Below, piece by piece: positions 49,985 to 58,538 of a DNA stretch of 64,000 nucleotides (positions are counted from its first letter, which is position 1; every line of letters starts with the position of its first letter). Position numbers and translations under genes: made by a program. The stretch covers positions 186,001 through 250,000 of the forward strand of contig NZ_JBHUPY010000007.1 in the NCBI RefSeq assembly GCF_042688385.1. Reading direction: 5' to 3'. Source of the DNA: Herpetosiphon sp042688385. Its GTDB lineage: Bacteria > Chloroflexota > Chloroflexia > Chloroflexales > Herpetosiphonaceae. Under the pieces are notes generated by a model that had not been told where the DNA came from, made no database searches, and worked only from the letters and a program-made list of their open reading frames with translations.

Positions 49985-50824
49985 ATGACACCAATATCTG
50001 AACAACACCAAGAACTTCTTTCGGCAGCCCTCGATGGTCAGCTTAGCGCCGCCGAGCAAGCTCAGTTGGATCAACAGCTTGAGCACGATCCTGGCTTAGC
50101 TGTCGAATTTGCCGAGTTGCGCTCGATGCAGGCGTTGTTGCAAGACCTCCCGCCTGTTCGACCGCCACGTAGTTTTACGCTCGACCCTGCCCTGCATGCG
50201 CCCAAACGCAGCCTCTGGCTCAGCGGCTGGACACGTTGGGTCACGGTGGTTGGCGTATTCGCCTTAATGCTGACGGTTGGCTTACAGCTTACTAATCAGG
50301 CTGAGCAATCGATGACTATGGCTCCTGAATCGCGCATAATCAGCACTGAATCAGCTGCTGTTCAATCCCAGCAAAACGAAAATGAAAATCCTGCAGCGAC
50401 ATCAATGAGCACGGCAAGAAGCGCAGCCATGCCAACTCCAGAGATGGCACTGCTACAACAACCAACTGGTGGAGCTGCCGATGCAATGCTTGGGGCTTAT
50501 CCACCGCCGGCCCAACCATACGCTGCTGGCTCAGGTCCAATGAGCGATACGAGCGATATGGCCCGTAGCATTAGCCCTGAACAAGCGACCGCCATGGCTG
50601 GCAATCCCTTGAACGAGCCACTAATCGAGCCGAATGGCACTTCATCGCCCGATACAATCAGCTTGGAGCCGCCAGTGCTCAAGGATCAAGTGCTTGAGCA
50701 AGCAGCTCCTGCGCCAGCCGAGTCTGAATCATCATTATTGCTCTGGTTCAGCATCGCGCTCGTGCTTGGGGTTGGCTTAGCCTTCGCCATGGGCTACTGG
50801 TTCAAATTGCATAAACAAGCCTAA
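49985..50824 (+). CDS. putative anti-sigma factor with two membrane helices
   Basis: The 279-residue protein starts with a short acidic helical part (EQHQELLSAALDGQLSAAEQAQLDQQL) that resembles the N-terminal anti-sigma domain, but without the zinc-binding His/Cys residues. A membrane helix at about residues 82-102 is followed by a long Ser/Pro/Ala-rich outer loop (about 105-245), then a second helix (about 250-272) and a short basic end. Placement 30 bases after the ECF sigma gene supports an anti-sigma role. The Pro-rich loop may span the wall. Confidence 0.78.
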   Translation: MTPISEQHQELLSAALDGQLSAAEQAQLDQQLEHDPGLAVEFAELRSMQALLQDLPPVRPPRSFTLDPALHAPKRSLWLSGWTRWVTVVGVFALMLTVGLQLTNQAEQSMTMAPESRIISTESAAVQSQQNENENPAATSMSTARSAAMPTPEMALLQQPTGGAADAMLGAYPPPAQPYAAGSGPMSDTSDMARSISPEQATAMAGNPLNEPLIEPNGTSSPDTISLEPPVLKDQVLEQAAPAPAESESSLLLWFSIALVLGVGLAFAMGYWFKLHKQA

Positions 50825-50826
50825 AT

Positions 50827-51429
50827 TTACCACGGCTGCCCTTGCGCTTCTGCTTGGGCAGCCCTAATAAATTGGGCTAGCAGCGCAATTCGGGCTTCAG
50901 CCAAACCCTGGGCGCTAGCAAGCTGCAATTGGTTTGGCAAATGATGCAGATTCTGCTCTAAGGTCGCCAAAGCTTCGGCAAAGGTTGGGTAGCGCGTATC
51001 ACGACCAACCTTGCTGACAATTCGCAAGATTCCTACTGCCCCTAGTTGCTCCAAAATATCAGCATCGCGCAATAACCTGGCTTCAAGGCTGGTTGGGGTT
51101 TGCTGCGGGCTATGTTGAGCAATCGCCGCTAAAACCGCTGCAATCTTATCAATTGGAAATTGCCATTGGTGCAATAAATCTGGCACGGTTTTTAAGGCAT
51201 AGGCTACATTATCCCAAGCAGCCAATTCTGATGGTTCAGCAGGCCGATGACCAATAAAGACCCCAAGATCATGCAACCATGCTGCCGCATACAACACATC
51301 ATCATCATAGACCAAACCTTCGCCAAGTGTTGTCGCCAACTGATATAAGCGCGGTTGATGGCTATATTTATCGATCGGTAAAGCTTGTTCACGAATATAG
51401 GCCTGAATCTGGGTGCGAAAATCTGACAT
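50827..51429 (-). CDS. HD domain phosphohydrolase
   Basis: The 200-residue protein has the HD-superfamily pattern: an early His in DKYSHQPRL, AAAWLHDLGVFIGH (the HD pair, near residues 53-54) and LLRDADILEQLG (late Asp). These are the metal ligands of phosphohydrolases acting on nucleotides. It resembles YedJ/YpgQ-type small HD proteins. Substrate unknown. GAGGT lies nine bases before the ATG at 51429. It is convergent with the anti-sigma gene, only two bases apart. Confidence 0.88.
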   Translation of the reverse strand: MSDFRTQIQAYIREQALPIDKYSHQPRLYQLATTLGEGLVYDDDVLYAAAWLHDLGVFIGHRPAEPSELAAWDNVAYALKTVPDLLHQWQFPIDKIAAVLAAIAQHSPQQTPTSLEARLLRDADILEQLGAVGILRIVSKVGRDTRYPTFAEALATLEQNLHHLPNQLQLASAQGLAEARIALLAQFIRAAQAEAQGQPW

Positions 51430-51654
51430 AACCCGACCTCTTATACGACCAAAACTCCATTGTACCCGCCAAAAGCAACCCATCTGTCACCCGTGTAGAC
51501 CCTACTTTTGAGAATTGACATAAACGTCGTATCACAGGTACACTACAGCGACCACTCAACCACAACCCATTTTAGCAAGCAATGCTGCGTTGCCGAGCTT
51601 TAGGCGGTATGGTATAGTTTGGTTGACAGCAGTCTGCAACGTGAGAGCATCACC

Positions 51655-52476
51655 ATGAGCGTAATCGTCATTGATGACCAAGTTGTGCATTACGAGACCT
51701 TTGGGCGTGGTCGTCCAGTCCTATTTCTTCACGGCTGGCTCGGTTCGTGGCGATATTGGATGCCGACGATGGAATTCGTTTCCAAAGATTTCCGCACATA
51801 TTCGTTCGATTTTTGGGGTTTTGGTGATTCAGATAAAACAAGTACTGCCAAGAGTATTAGCATTACCAATTTCTCTGATCAAGTGATTCGATTTTTAGAT
51901 GCCATGGGCATCGATAAGGTTCCGCTAGTCGGCCACTCAATGGGCGGAATGGTCGCGCTCAAAACTGCAATCCGCCACCCCAATCGGATTAGCCGAGTTG
52001 CGGCTATTGGTGCTCCAATCGTTGGTACATCGCTTTCAGGCTTGCTCAAACTCACCGATAATCAGTATGTTTCGCGAGCAATGGCCCGCGTGCCAGTCGT
52101 CACCAAGTTTTTGTTTCGCTGGTTTTTGGGCAATGTCAACGATACCGCCTACGGCGAAATTCTCGACGATAGCGTTAAGCCAACCGAAGAAAGTTTGCGC
52201 CGCGCCGTTGGCTCGATGATGCGCACCGATCTGCGGCCTGAACTCGAACAATTGACGATTCCGACCTTGGTTGTCCATGGCGCTCGTGACGATATTGTCA
52301 ATCCTAATCAGGCAGATATTTTCTTACAACGCGATATGGCCAACACGCAAGTTTTTGTGATGCCAGAAAGTCGCCATTTTCCCTTCCTTGACGAGCCAGC
52401 ACAATTTAACAAGGTGCTTCACGCCTTCTTAAAACGGCCAGTCAATGAAACCCGTGCTGCTGCTGAAGCAGCATAG
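51655..52476 (+). CDS. alpha/beta hydrolase
   Basis: The 273-residue enzyme has HGWLGSWRYWMPTM (oxyanion region), GHSMGGMVAL (nucleophile Ser), HGARDDIVNP (acid Asp) and ESRHFPFLDEP (His). All three catalytic residues are present in the order of the alpha/beta hydrolase fold. The start FGRGRPVLFLHG is typical of esterases, haloperoxidase-like and lipid-processing hydrolases, and no specific substrate can be named. GTGAGAG lies upstream of the ATG at 51655. The CsoR-like gene follows after 17 bases, so they may share a transcript. Confidence 0.88.
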   Translation: MSVIVIDDQVVHYETFGRGRPVLFLHGWLGSWRYWMPTMEFVSKDFRTYSFDFWGFGDSDKTSTAKSISITNFSDQVIRFLDAMGIDKVPLVGHSMGGMVALKTAIRHPNRISRVAAIGAPIVGTSLSGLLKLTDNQYVSRAMARVPVVTKFLFRWFLGNVNDTAYGEILDDSVKPTEESLRRAVGSMMRTDLRPELEQLTIPTLVVHGARDDIVNPNQADIFLQRDMANTQVFVMPESRHFPFLDEPAQFNKVLHAFLKRPVNETRAAAEAA

Positions 52477-52493
52477 GTAGTTAGGTCAAGTTC

Positions 52494-52781
52494 ATGATTG
52501 ATGAACAAACTGAAGCCTTAGTTCGGCGACTCAAAAGTATCGAGGGCCATGTGCGCGGCGTGCAACGCATGCTCGAAGAGGATGCCTACTGTATCGATGT
52601 GCTGCGCCAAACCTTAGCTATTCGCCGCGCACTCGAAAAAGTCGATGCTCTCGTGCTCGAACGACATCTCTCAACCTGCGTTACCAATGCAATTCGCTCA
52701 CCCAACGAGGGCGAACGCGAACAGGCAATTACCGAAATTCTCGAAATTTTTGCGGCAACCCGCAGCGTTAGCGAGAAATAA
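52494..52781 (+). CDS. CsoR/RcnR family metal- or thiol-sensing repressor
   Basis: The 95-residue all-helical protein (LKSIEGHVRGVQRMLEEDAYCIDVLRQ) keeps the Cys33-His58-Cys62 set that binds Cu(I) in CsoR. CsoR proteins repress copper export genes until metal binds. Neither a copper ATPase nor a copper chaperone is adjacent, so the target may be elsewhere, or it may be a persulfide-sensing CstR-like relative. It sits between a hydrolase and a ChlI-like ATPase on one strand. Confidence 0.9.
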   Translation: MIDEQTEALVRRLKSIEGHVRGVQRMLEEDAYCIDVLRQTLAIRRALEKVDALVLERHLSTCVTNAIRSPNEGEREQAITEILEIFAATRSVSEK

Positions 52782-52789
52782 CCAACCCT

Positions 52790-53818
52790 ATGAATGAGCT
52801 GCTACCCTACCCATTGTTGGGAATTGTCGGCCAAAGCGAGCTAAAAACCGCGCTTACCTTGGCCTTAGTCAATCCCGCTGTGGGTGGGGTTTTGTTAAGT
52901 GGCCCCTATGGCGTGGGCAAAACCACCGCCGTGCGCGGCTTGCTCGATATTATGCCCTTGGTCAAACGCTCGCGCTGCGAGAATAATTGCCCCCCCGACG
53001 ACGAGAGCGACCTCTGCCCAACTTGCCTCGACTACCTCGAACGCGGCGAATCACGGCTCAAAGATGATCTCATGCGCTTAATCGAGCTGCCACTCAACGC
53101 TCGCTTAGAGGATGTGGTCGGCGGTCTGAACGAACGCGTCGCCATCGAACAACAACGCGTCCTGCTCGAAGAAGGGGTTTTGGCCCGCGCCAACAATAAT
53201 TTGCTCTATGTCGATGAAATTAATTTGCTTGATCACGCGGTGATCGATGCGATTCTCGATGCAGCAGCCCAAGGACAAACCTTCGTGCGTCGCGGGGCAA
53301 TGGTCAAACTCTATCAAAGTCGCTTGGTGCTCATTGGCTCGATGAACCCAGAGGAAGGTCGGTTACGACCCCAAATCTTGGATCGTTTGGGCTTACGGGT
53401 ATGGGTTGGCCCGCAGCCAAACGCCCGCGAACGGCTTGAAATTTATCGCCGCGCAATTGCCTTTCGCCAAGACCGCACAGCCTTTCGCCTGGCCTATGCC
53501 CAAGCAACTACCCAACTGCGGCTCGATGTACTCAAAGCGCGCGAGTTGCTGCCCAACGTTCATCTAACCAAAGCTGCTGAACGCTATGCGATGCAGATCA
53601 TTACTCAATTGGCAATTCCTTCGCATCGCGCCGAAATTGTGTTGCTCGAGGCCGCCCGCGCCCGCGCTGCTGCTGATGATCGGCTTCGGGCTACACCCAA
53701 CGACATCAAAGCAGTTGCCCCAATGGCCTTACGCTGGCGACAAAGCCCGCATCTCAACGATTTTCTGAAGCAGCACGAAACCGAGGAAGGCCTCATCGCC
53801 CAAGCCTTGCAGGCTTAA
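52790..53818 (+). CDS. Mg-chelatase ChlI/BchI-like AAA+ ATPase
   Basis: The 342-residue AAA+ protein has Walker A GPYGVGKT (38-45), Walker B LLYVDEINLLD (about 137-147), sensor 1 IGSMNPEEG and the arginine-rich RLGLRVWVG region, as in ChlI/BchI and related helper ATPases. An insert with Cys63, Cys67, Cys76 and Cys79 (CENNCPPDDESDLCPTC) looks like a metal site. ChlI-like ATPases normally act with a vWA partner (ChlD or a MoxR-linked vWA protein), but no such gene is adjacent. Photosynthetic Mg-chelation is unlikely without bchD and bchH. The gene starts eight bases after the CsoR-like stop. Confidence 0.85.
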   Translation: MNELLPYPLLGIVGQSELKTALTLALVNPAVGGVLLSGPYGVGKTTAVRGLLDIMPLVKRSRCENNCPPDDESDLCPTCLDYLERGESRLKDDLMRLIELPLNARLEDVVGGLNERVAIEQQRVLLEEGVLARANNNLLYVDEINLLDHAVIDAILDAAAQGQTFVRRGAMVKLYQSRLVLIGSMNPEEGRLRPQILDRLGLRVWVGPQPNARERLEIYRRAIAFRQDRTAFRLAYAQATTQLRLDVLKARELLPNVHLTKAAERYAMQIITQLAIPSHRAEIVLLEAARARAAADDRLRATPNDIKAVAPMALRWRQSPHLNDFLKQHETEEGLIAQALQA

Positions 53819-54210
53819 TAATAGACTTCGCGGCCAAAAAAGGCTTCGACATCACGCGAATTCATATAGGCCAACACAATCACATTCCACAACATGCCGC
53901 CCCAAGCCCAGCGCTCGCCCAATAAACCATCTAAAATGTAGCCACCAATCGAAACATAGGCGCTAATAATCACCACCCACCACATGATGCGCCAGCCTTG
54001 AAACAGCGCCAATCCCATCACAATCTGAAAACAGGCGGTCACAACCAACACAATTGGATCTTCCGATAAGATAAACGATTGCAAGAAGGCCGGCACGCGC
54101 CCCAACAAGGCCACGCCAATCTCAACCAGTGCGGTCAGCACATAGCCAATCGCAATCACCGTAATCAAAAATGGGCGGCCAAAAGCCAACGATTCATTGC
54201 GTTTGAGCAT
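53815..54210 (-). CDS. hypothetical membrane protein, 131 aa
   Basis: The protein has four membrane helices (about 12-35, 42-62, 68-92 and 98-118) and no motif I recognise. GGAGC lies before the ATG. It follows the phospholipase D-type gene by 13 bases and its stop codon overlaps that of the convergent ATPase gene by four bases. Operon position suggests a link to membrane lipid synthesis, but this is only context. Confidence 0.7.
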   Translation of the reverse strand: MLKRNESLAFGRPFLITVIAIGYVLTALVEIGVALLGRVPAFLQSFILSEDPIVLVVTACFQIVMGLALFQGWRIMWWVVIISAYVSIGGYILDGLLGERWAWGGMLWNVIVLAYMNSRDVEAFFGREVYY

Positions 54211-54223
54211 GCTTGCTCCATTT

Positions 54224-55444
54224 CTATAAAATCGGCCACAGTGGCGAGAGCACCAGCTCGGCAGCCTTGGTATACCAAGGACGCTTAATCCATTCGGCCA
54301 AGGTCAATTCGCGGGCATTGGTCATATCGCAGGCAAAAATGGCTTCCATGCGTTCAGCAAAGGCCGCATTGTAAATTTCAAGATTAATTTCGTGGTTGCC
54401 CGCCAAACTCAGCCGATCAAGATTGGCCGTGCCAACCGTCGACCAAATGCCATCAATCGTCGCTGTTTTGGCATGAATCATGGCGTTTTCATACAGAAAA
54501 ATTTTAATTCCATGGCGCAAGCAAAATTCAAAATAATGGCGCGCCAGCCAATCAGCCAACACATGGTTCGATTCAGCTGGCACCAAAATCCGCACATCAA
54601 CCCCACGCCGCGCAGTGAGCACCAAAGCCTCTAAAATTGCCCGATCAGGAATAAAATAGGCATTGCTGATGTAGACAAAACGCTCAGCTCGTTCAATTGC
54701 ATCGAGATACATCGAACGAATTGGAAACACCAAACGCCCAGCATCGTTGCGTTGCACCCGCACCGTCGATTGCCATTCCAAATCAAGGTCGATGTTGAGC
54801 CGAGGCAAGCGCCGCCGATAGCGATTCCATTGCGAGGCAAACATCTCGGCCAAATTGCGCACAATCGGCCCACGCACTTGCACATGGGTGTCGCGCCACT
54901 CGGTGCGATACAATTCGCCTAAATTGTAGCCCCCAATAAAGGCTACGTCATTATCGACAACCAACAGTTTGCGATGGTCACGTGCATACGAACCAATATC
55001 GAAAATTTGCGATAAGCGCGGAAAAGCAGGATAGGTCAACAAGTGAATTTCAGCAGGAAACTTTTTGAATTTACGCGGCACCACCAAATTCGCAAACCCA
55101 TCGACAATCACATACACGGCCACGCCGCTATGGGCTTTGCGCATCAAAGCATCGCGAAATTTTTGGCCTAATTCATCGCCTTTGAAAATAAAGGTTTCAA
55201 GCAAAATCAAGCGTTGTGCCGATTCAATAGCCTGCAACATCGCCGGAAATAGCTCTTCGCCCGACATATACAACTGAAATTCATGGCGATCGTCGCTGGT
55301 TGGCGGCAGGCTAATCCGTGGGTAGCGCTTATAGGTAGTTGGTCGCCATTTGCGCACGCCAATCAACAAAAAAGCCAAGCTCACTTGGAGTACCACGATT
55401 ACCACCAGCATCGTTATCAGATCTTGAAATGATTCAAATGGCAT
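54224..55444 (-). CDS. phospholipase D-type cardiolipin synthase-like protein
   Basis: The 406-residue protein has one N-terminal membrane helix (about 10-28) and two HKD motifs: HRKLLVVDNDVAFIGG and HAKTATIDGIWSTVGTANLDRLS. That is the catalytic pair of PLD-family enzymes, in cardiolipin synthase spacing. It would join two phosphatidylglycerol molecules to form cardiolipin. A related phosphatidyltransferase role cannot be excluded. The ATG at 55444 is followed by PFESFQDLITMLV, leading into the membrane helix. Confidence 0.88.
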   Translation of the reverse strand: MPFESFQDLITMLVVIVVLQVSLAFLLIGVRKWRPTTYKRYPRISLPPTSDDRHEFQLYMSGEELFPAMLQAIESAQRLILLETFIFKGDELGQKFRDALMRKAHSGVAVYVIVDGFANLVVPRKFKKFPAEIHLLTYPAFPRLSQIFDIGSYARDHRKLLVVDNDVAFIGGYNLGELYRTEWRDTHVQVRGPIVRNLAEMFASQWNRYRRRLPRLNIDLDLEWQSTVRVQRNDAGRLVFPIRSMYLDAIERAERFVYISNAYFIPDRAILEALVLTARRGVDVRILVPAESNHVLADWLARHYFEFCLRHGIKIFLYENAMIHAKTATIDGIWSTVGTANLDRLSLAGNHEINLEIYNAAFAERMEAIFACDMTNARELTLAEWIKRPWYTKAAELVLSPLWPIL

Positions 55445-55461
55445 CCGCCGTACTCCATCAA

Positions 55462-56697
55462 CTATTGCAATTCGCCAAACAGCACAATTTCGGCGTATTC
55501 ACCACGAATAATGCCACGACTTGCCTCTGGCACAATCAACAAGCCATTTGCTCGCGCCATCGAGCTAACCAAGCCTGATCCTTGAGCACCGGTTAATTGA
55601 GCAGTCAAGCCTTCAGCGCTGCTTTTAACAATCACCCGCAAATATTGGCGACGTTCGTTGCTTTCCAAATCGGCATCGAGCAGTTTCGCCCAAACACTAG
55701 GCCGAAAGAGCTGTTGATAACCGCCAAGCTTGCGTAACGCAGGCCGTACAAACAGCTCAAAACACACCATGGCCGAAACTGGGTTACCAGGCAAGCCAAA
55801 AATTGGTTTGCCATTGATCGAGCCAAAGGCCAAGGGTTTGCCTGGGCGCATACGCACGCGCCAAAATTCTAGTTTGCCAACTTCGTTCAAAATTTGCTTG
55901 ACCAAATCATAATCGCCAACCGACACGCCGCCAGAAGTCAACAATACATCAGCTTCGGCCACTGCTTGGGCTAAAGTTGCGCGCAAGGCCTCAGCATTAT
56001 CGGGCACAATTGGCATTAAGATCGGAACCGCTCCCGCTTCGCGCACTTGGGCGGCATTGGCATAGCCATTCGAGTTGCGAATTTGGCCAGGATTTGGCTC
56101 AACGCCAACATCAACCAACTCATCGCCAGTTGCAATAATTGCGACGCGTGGTTGGCGAAACACTGGCACTTGAGCCGCGCCAATCGTAGCCAAAACCCCA
56201 ATGCTGCCAGCATGCAAGACCTGCCCAGCGTTTAAAACCAAGGCTCCAGCCTGCATATCTTCACCCGCTGGGCGAATATTATTGCCGTGCTGGGTTGCTT
56301 GAAACATCCGCACAACCTCAGATTGGGCGTTGGGCTGACCTTCGTCGGTTTCCTCGAAGGGCACAACCGCTTCAGCATTAGCCGGAACTTGAGCGCCAGT
56401 CATAATCCGAATTGCGCTGCCAGCCCGCAGTTCATGCTTTGGCACCGCTCCCGCCGCAACCCGTTCAATAATCTGCAACGATACAGGCTGATCGGCACTG
56501 GCTTGAGCCAAATCGCCAACCAACACCGCATAGCCATCCATAGCCGAGTTAGCAAATGGCGGTGCAGCGCGATCGGCATACATGGACATGGCCAAGACGC
56601 GACCTAAGGCCTCAGTTAACGCAATTGATTCGCTGGCGAGGGTGGTCATGCGCTCAAGAATCGCCGCTTGAGCATCGGCAACAGCAAGTAAGCTCAT
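55462..56697 (-). CDS. moeA: molybdopterin molybdotransferase MoeA
   Basis: The 411-residue protein inserts molybdate into adenylylated molybdopterin to complete the molybdenum cofactor. It has the MoeA features FANSAMDGYAV, GDELVDVG, NSNGYANAAQVREAGA, LTSGGVSVGDYDLVK, RVRMRPGKPLAFG and FGLPGNPVSAMVCFELFV. The start at 56697 is the family-typical one but has no ribosome site and follows a terminator T-tract by a few bases. Longer starts at 56712 or 56742 would lie inside the panD terminator hairpin. No other molybdenum cofactor gene is next to it. Confidence 0.95.
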   Translation of the reverse strand: MSLLAVADAQAAILERMTTLASESIALTEALGRVLAMSMYADRAAPPFANSAMDGYAVLVGDLAQASADQPVSLQIIERVAAGAVPKHELRAGSAIRIMTGAQVPANAEAVVPFEETDEGQPNAQSEVVRMFQATQHGNNIRPAGEDMQAGALVLNAGQVLHAGSIGVLATIGAAQVPVFRQPRVAIIATGDELVDVGVEPNPGQIRNSNGYANAAQVREAGAVPILMPIVPDNAEALRATLAQAVAEADVLLTSGGVSVGDYDLVKQILNEVGKLEFWRVRMRPGKPLAFGSINGKPIFGLPGNPVSAMVCFELFVRPALRKLGGYQQLFRPSVWAKLLDADLESNERRQYLRVIVKSSAEGLTAQLTGAQGSGLVSSMARANGLLIVPEASRGIIRGEYAEIVLFGELQ

Positions 56698-56699
56698 AT

Positions 56700-56737
56700 A
56701 AAAAAAGGCCATGGATGGGCCAAAACCCAATCCATGG
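56700..56737 (-). terminator. panD terminator overlapping the moeA leader
   Basis: On the minus strand CCATGGAT (56737-56730) and ATCCATGG (56716-56709) form the stem, extended by an inner GGG/CCC pairing, with CCTTTTTTT after it. The T-tract ends three bases before the moeA ATG. The same bases also give TTGGCC-17-TATATG, a weak promoter. Confidence 0.75.
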
Positions 56738-56754
56738 CACACTCCTCACAACAA

Positions 56755-57132
56755 CTAACGACCACCAGCAGGCTGCAAGGCCTTGACCTCGGTAATCGCG
56801 TTTTGTTCGTCAACAAAGACCACGGTTGGCTCCCATTCTTCGGGCTTGGCATCAACTTGGGCATAGGCCATGATGATCACCAAATCGCCAACATTGACTA
56901 AGTGCGCCGCAGCACCGTTGAGTTGAATTGTGCCCGAGCCACGTTCGCCGACAATTGCATAGGTTTCGAGCCGCGCACCGTTATTAACATCGACTACTTG
57001 AACCCGTTCAAATGGCCAAATTCCCGCTGCTTCCAAAAGATCCTCATCAATGGTTATCGAACCAACATAATTGAGGTCTGCCCCAGTGACGGTGGCGCGG
57101 TGAATTTTGGCATGCACGAGGGTACGAATCAT
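56755..57132 (-). CDS. panD: aspartate 1-decarboxylase
   Basis: The 125-residue proenzyme makes beta-alanine from aspartate for pantothenate and coenzyme A synthesis. It has the self-processing site VGSITID, cut between Gly24 and Ser25 to form the pyruvoyl group. It also has AKIHRATVTGADLNY before the site, and WPFERVQVVDVNNGARLETYAI and NGAAAHLVNVGDLVIIMAY after it. Length and order are normal. AAGGAG lies nine bases before the ATG. No panB or panC is adjacent. Confidence 0.97.
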   Translation of the reverse strand: MIRTLVHAKIHRATVTGADLNYVGSITIDEDLLEAAGIWPFERVQVVDVNNGARLETYAIVGERGSGTIQLNGAAAHLVNVGDLVIIMAYAQVDAKPEEWEPTVVFVDEQNAITEVKALQPAGGR

Positions 57133-57198
57133 CGTTGATTACTCCTTAGGTTGGTCGCCGCTGTTCATCCCATCGATCAACAGTCGCCGCCATACATC

Positions 57199-57227
57199 AT
57201 GATACGGCTGTCAGTGGTCTAACGCAA
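57199..57227 (-). promoter_or_regulatory. panD promoter
   Basis: On the minus strand TTGCGT (57227-57222) and TATCAT (57204-57199) are 17 bases apart, giving a leader of about 60 bases before panD. Confidence 0.5.
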
Positions 57228-57276
57228 GTCATTTTTATTGAGGTTTCTATTTGATTCTTAAAAGATTTAGATGAAT

Positions 57277-57391
57277 CCCCTCACCCCAGCCCCTCTCCCG
57301 TCCAGCAGGCGAGGGGCTTTTACGGTGTTCTTGGCCTGATTGCTGTGCTCCCCAAGCTTGCTCCCCTCGCCCGCGTTCAGTGGGCGAGGGA
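57277..57391. repeat. dispersed GC-rich inverted repeat, copy 6
   Basis: CCCCTCACCCCAGCCCCTCT at the left and GCCCGCGTTCAGTGGGCGAG at the right belong to the same family as the other copies, but the far right GGGGTGAGGG end is worn down. It abuts the stop codon of the minus-strand gene ending at 57399. The bases between 57228 and 57276 show nothing I can name. Confidence 0.75.
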
Positions 57392-57398
57392 AACTGAG

Positions 57399-57620
57399 TT
57401 ATTTTTGCGGATTAGGATAGCGTTCGAGCTTACCATCGAGGTCAGCAATGCGTTCGCGTAATTGCTCAACGCTCAAGGCAGTACCGTCGTCATCGGTTGG
57501 CAACACAATGCCTTCAGCCTCAAGATCCCAGTTTTGTTCAAGGCCTTCCAAGGCGCGGGCCAATTTGCGGCGTTCCGAAAGCCATTCCTTGCGATACATC
57601 CGATTTTTATATTGTGGCAT
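57399..57620 (-). CDS. small hypothetical protein, 73 aa
   Basis: The protein starts at the ATG at 57620 with an ideal GGAGG upstream. It is charged and helical (RMYRKEWLSERRKLARALEGLEQNW and VEQLRERIADLDGKLERY), most likely a short coiled coil or antiparallel helix pair. It contains DDDGTALS in the middle. It lies 38 bases downstream of the HAD phosphatase on the same strand. I do not recognise the family. Confidence 0.7.
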   Translation of the reverse strand: MPQYKNRMYRKEWLSERRKLARALEGLEQNWDLEAEGIVLPTDDDGTALSVEQLRERIADLDGKLERYPNPQK

Positions 57621-57658
57621 ACAATCCTCCAATTCAAGTAATAGCTCTATTGTACCAT

Positions 57659-58333
57659 TCAGCGTTGCGCGCTTTGAGCCAACCACGCGGGCAACTCACT
57701 GAGCTGATTTAAGATCGTTGCTGGTTGGGCTGCGCTGAGCGTTGCCAGATCATGCGTGCCTGTTGTAACCGCTACGCTCGCAACTTTGGCGTTATGGCCA
57801 AGCGTAATATCGTGGGTCGTGTCGCCAATCATCAGTGCTTGGGTTGCATTCAGGCCAAAATAGGCCAAGGTTTTTTCCAACATCTCGGCATGCGGCTTGG
57901 GCTGAGTTACCGAATCGTTGCCCATCAGCAAATCAAAATACTCAAATAAGCCAACTTGCTGCAATACGGCAGCGCTCACTGGCGTAATTTTCGAGCTAGC
58001 AATCGTCAACCGATAGCCAGTAGATTTTAATTTGCTGATAGTTTCGGCCACGCCTGTAAACAAACGGCTGCTCGGAATCGCAATCTCACGGTAGATTGTA
58101 CGATAGCGCTCGGTCAAAATCGCATAGTTTTCAGGCCCAAAATCGGTCAAGCGTTCCCAAAAAACCTGCAATGGCAAGCCAATCCATGGTGCAATCTGGC
58201 GATATTCAGCTCCAGCAAAGCCATGTTCCGCCAACACTTGATTGACCGTATCCACAATCCCTTGCGCCGAATCGACCAACGTTCCATCTAAATCGAAAGC
58301 CAATAATTGAATCTGCTGCGAATCAACCACCAC
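57659..58333 (-). CDS. HAD-superfamily phosphatase (phosphoglycolate phosphatase-like)
   Basis: The 224-residue enzyme has HAD motif I AFDLDGTLVDS (nucleophile and acid Asp), motif II IASSK, motif III Lys in TQPKP and motif IV MIGDTTHDI, with a helical C1 cap (about 20-85). This is the Gph/PpaX group, which removes phosphate from phosphoglycolate or pyrophosphate; the exact substrate is unknown. The frame begins with GTG codons at 58333 and 58330 with AGGAG just upstream. Confidence 0.92.
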   Translation of the reverse strand: MVVDSQQIQLLAFDLDGTLVDSAQGIVDTVNQVLAEHGFAGAEYRQIAPWIGLPLQVFWERLTDFGPENYAILTERYRTIYREIAIPSSRLFTGVAETISKLKSTGYRLTIASSKITPVSAAVLQQVGLFEYFDLLMGNDSVTQPKPHAEMLEKTLAYFGLNATQALMIGDTTHDITLGHNAKVASVAVTTGTHDLATLSAAQPATILNQLSELPAWLAQSAQR

Positions 58334-58538
58334 CGACTCCTAGCCTAAGCAACGAATCTAAACAGCTATTATGCAACGTTTGAGCAGTTTCGCAAATTGC
58401 GCAGCAACCCATGCCAAAAATCGTGATCAAGTGTATCTAACCAAAGCGAGTGAATAGATTTACCAGCTATGTATTGCATAGCATCCATTCCACAGAGGCT
58501 GGCAATCTTCACCCAAACCAGCCTTTGTGGAGTTACCA

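Noticed and set aside
52790..53818. ChlI-like ATPase considered as evidence of chlorophyll synthesis
   Set aside because: No bchH, bchD or other photosynthesis gene is present, and the cysteine insert is not typical of photosynthetic BchI.
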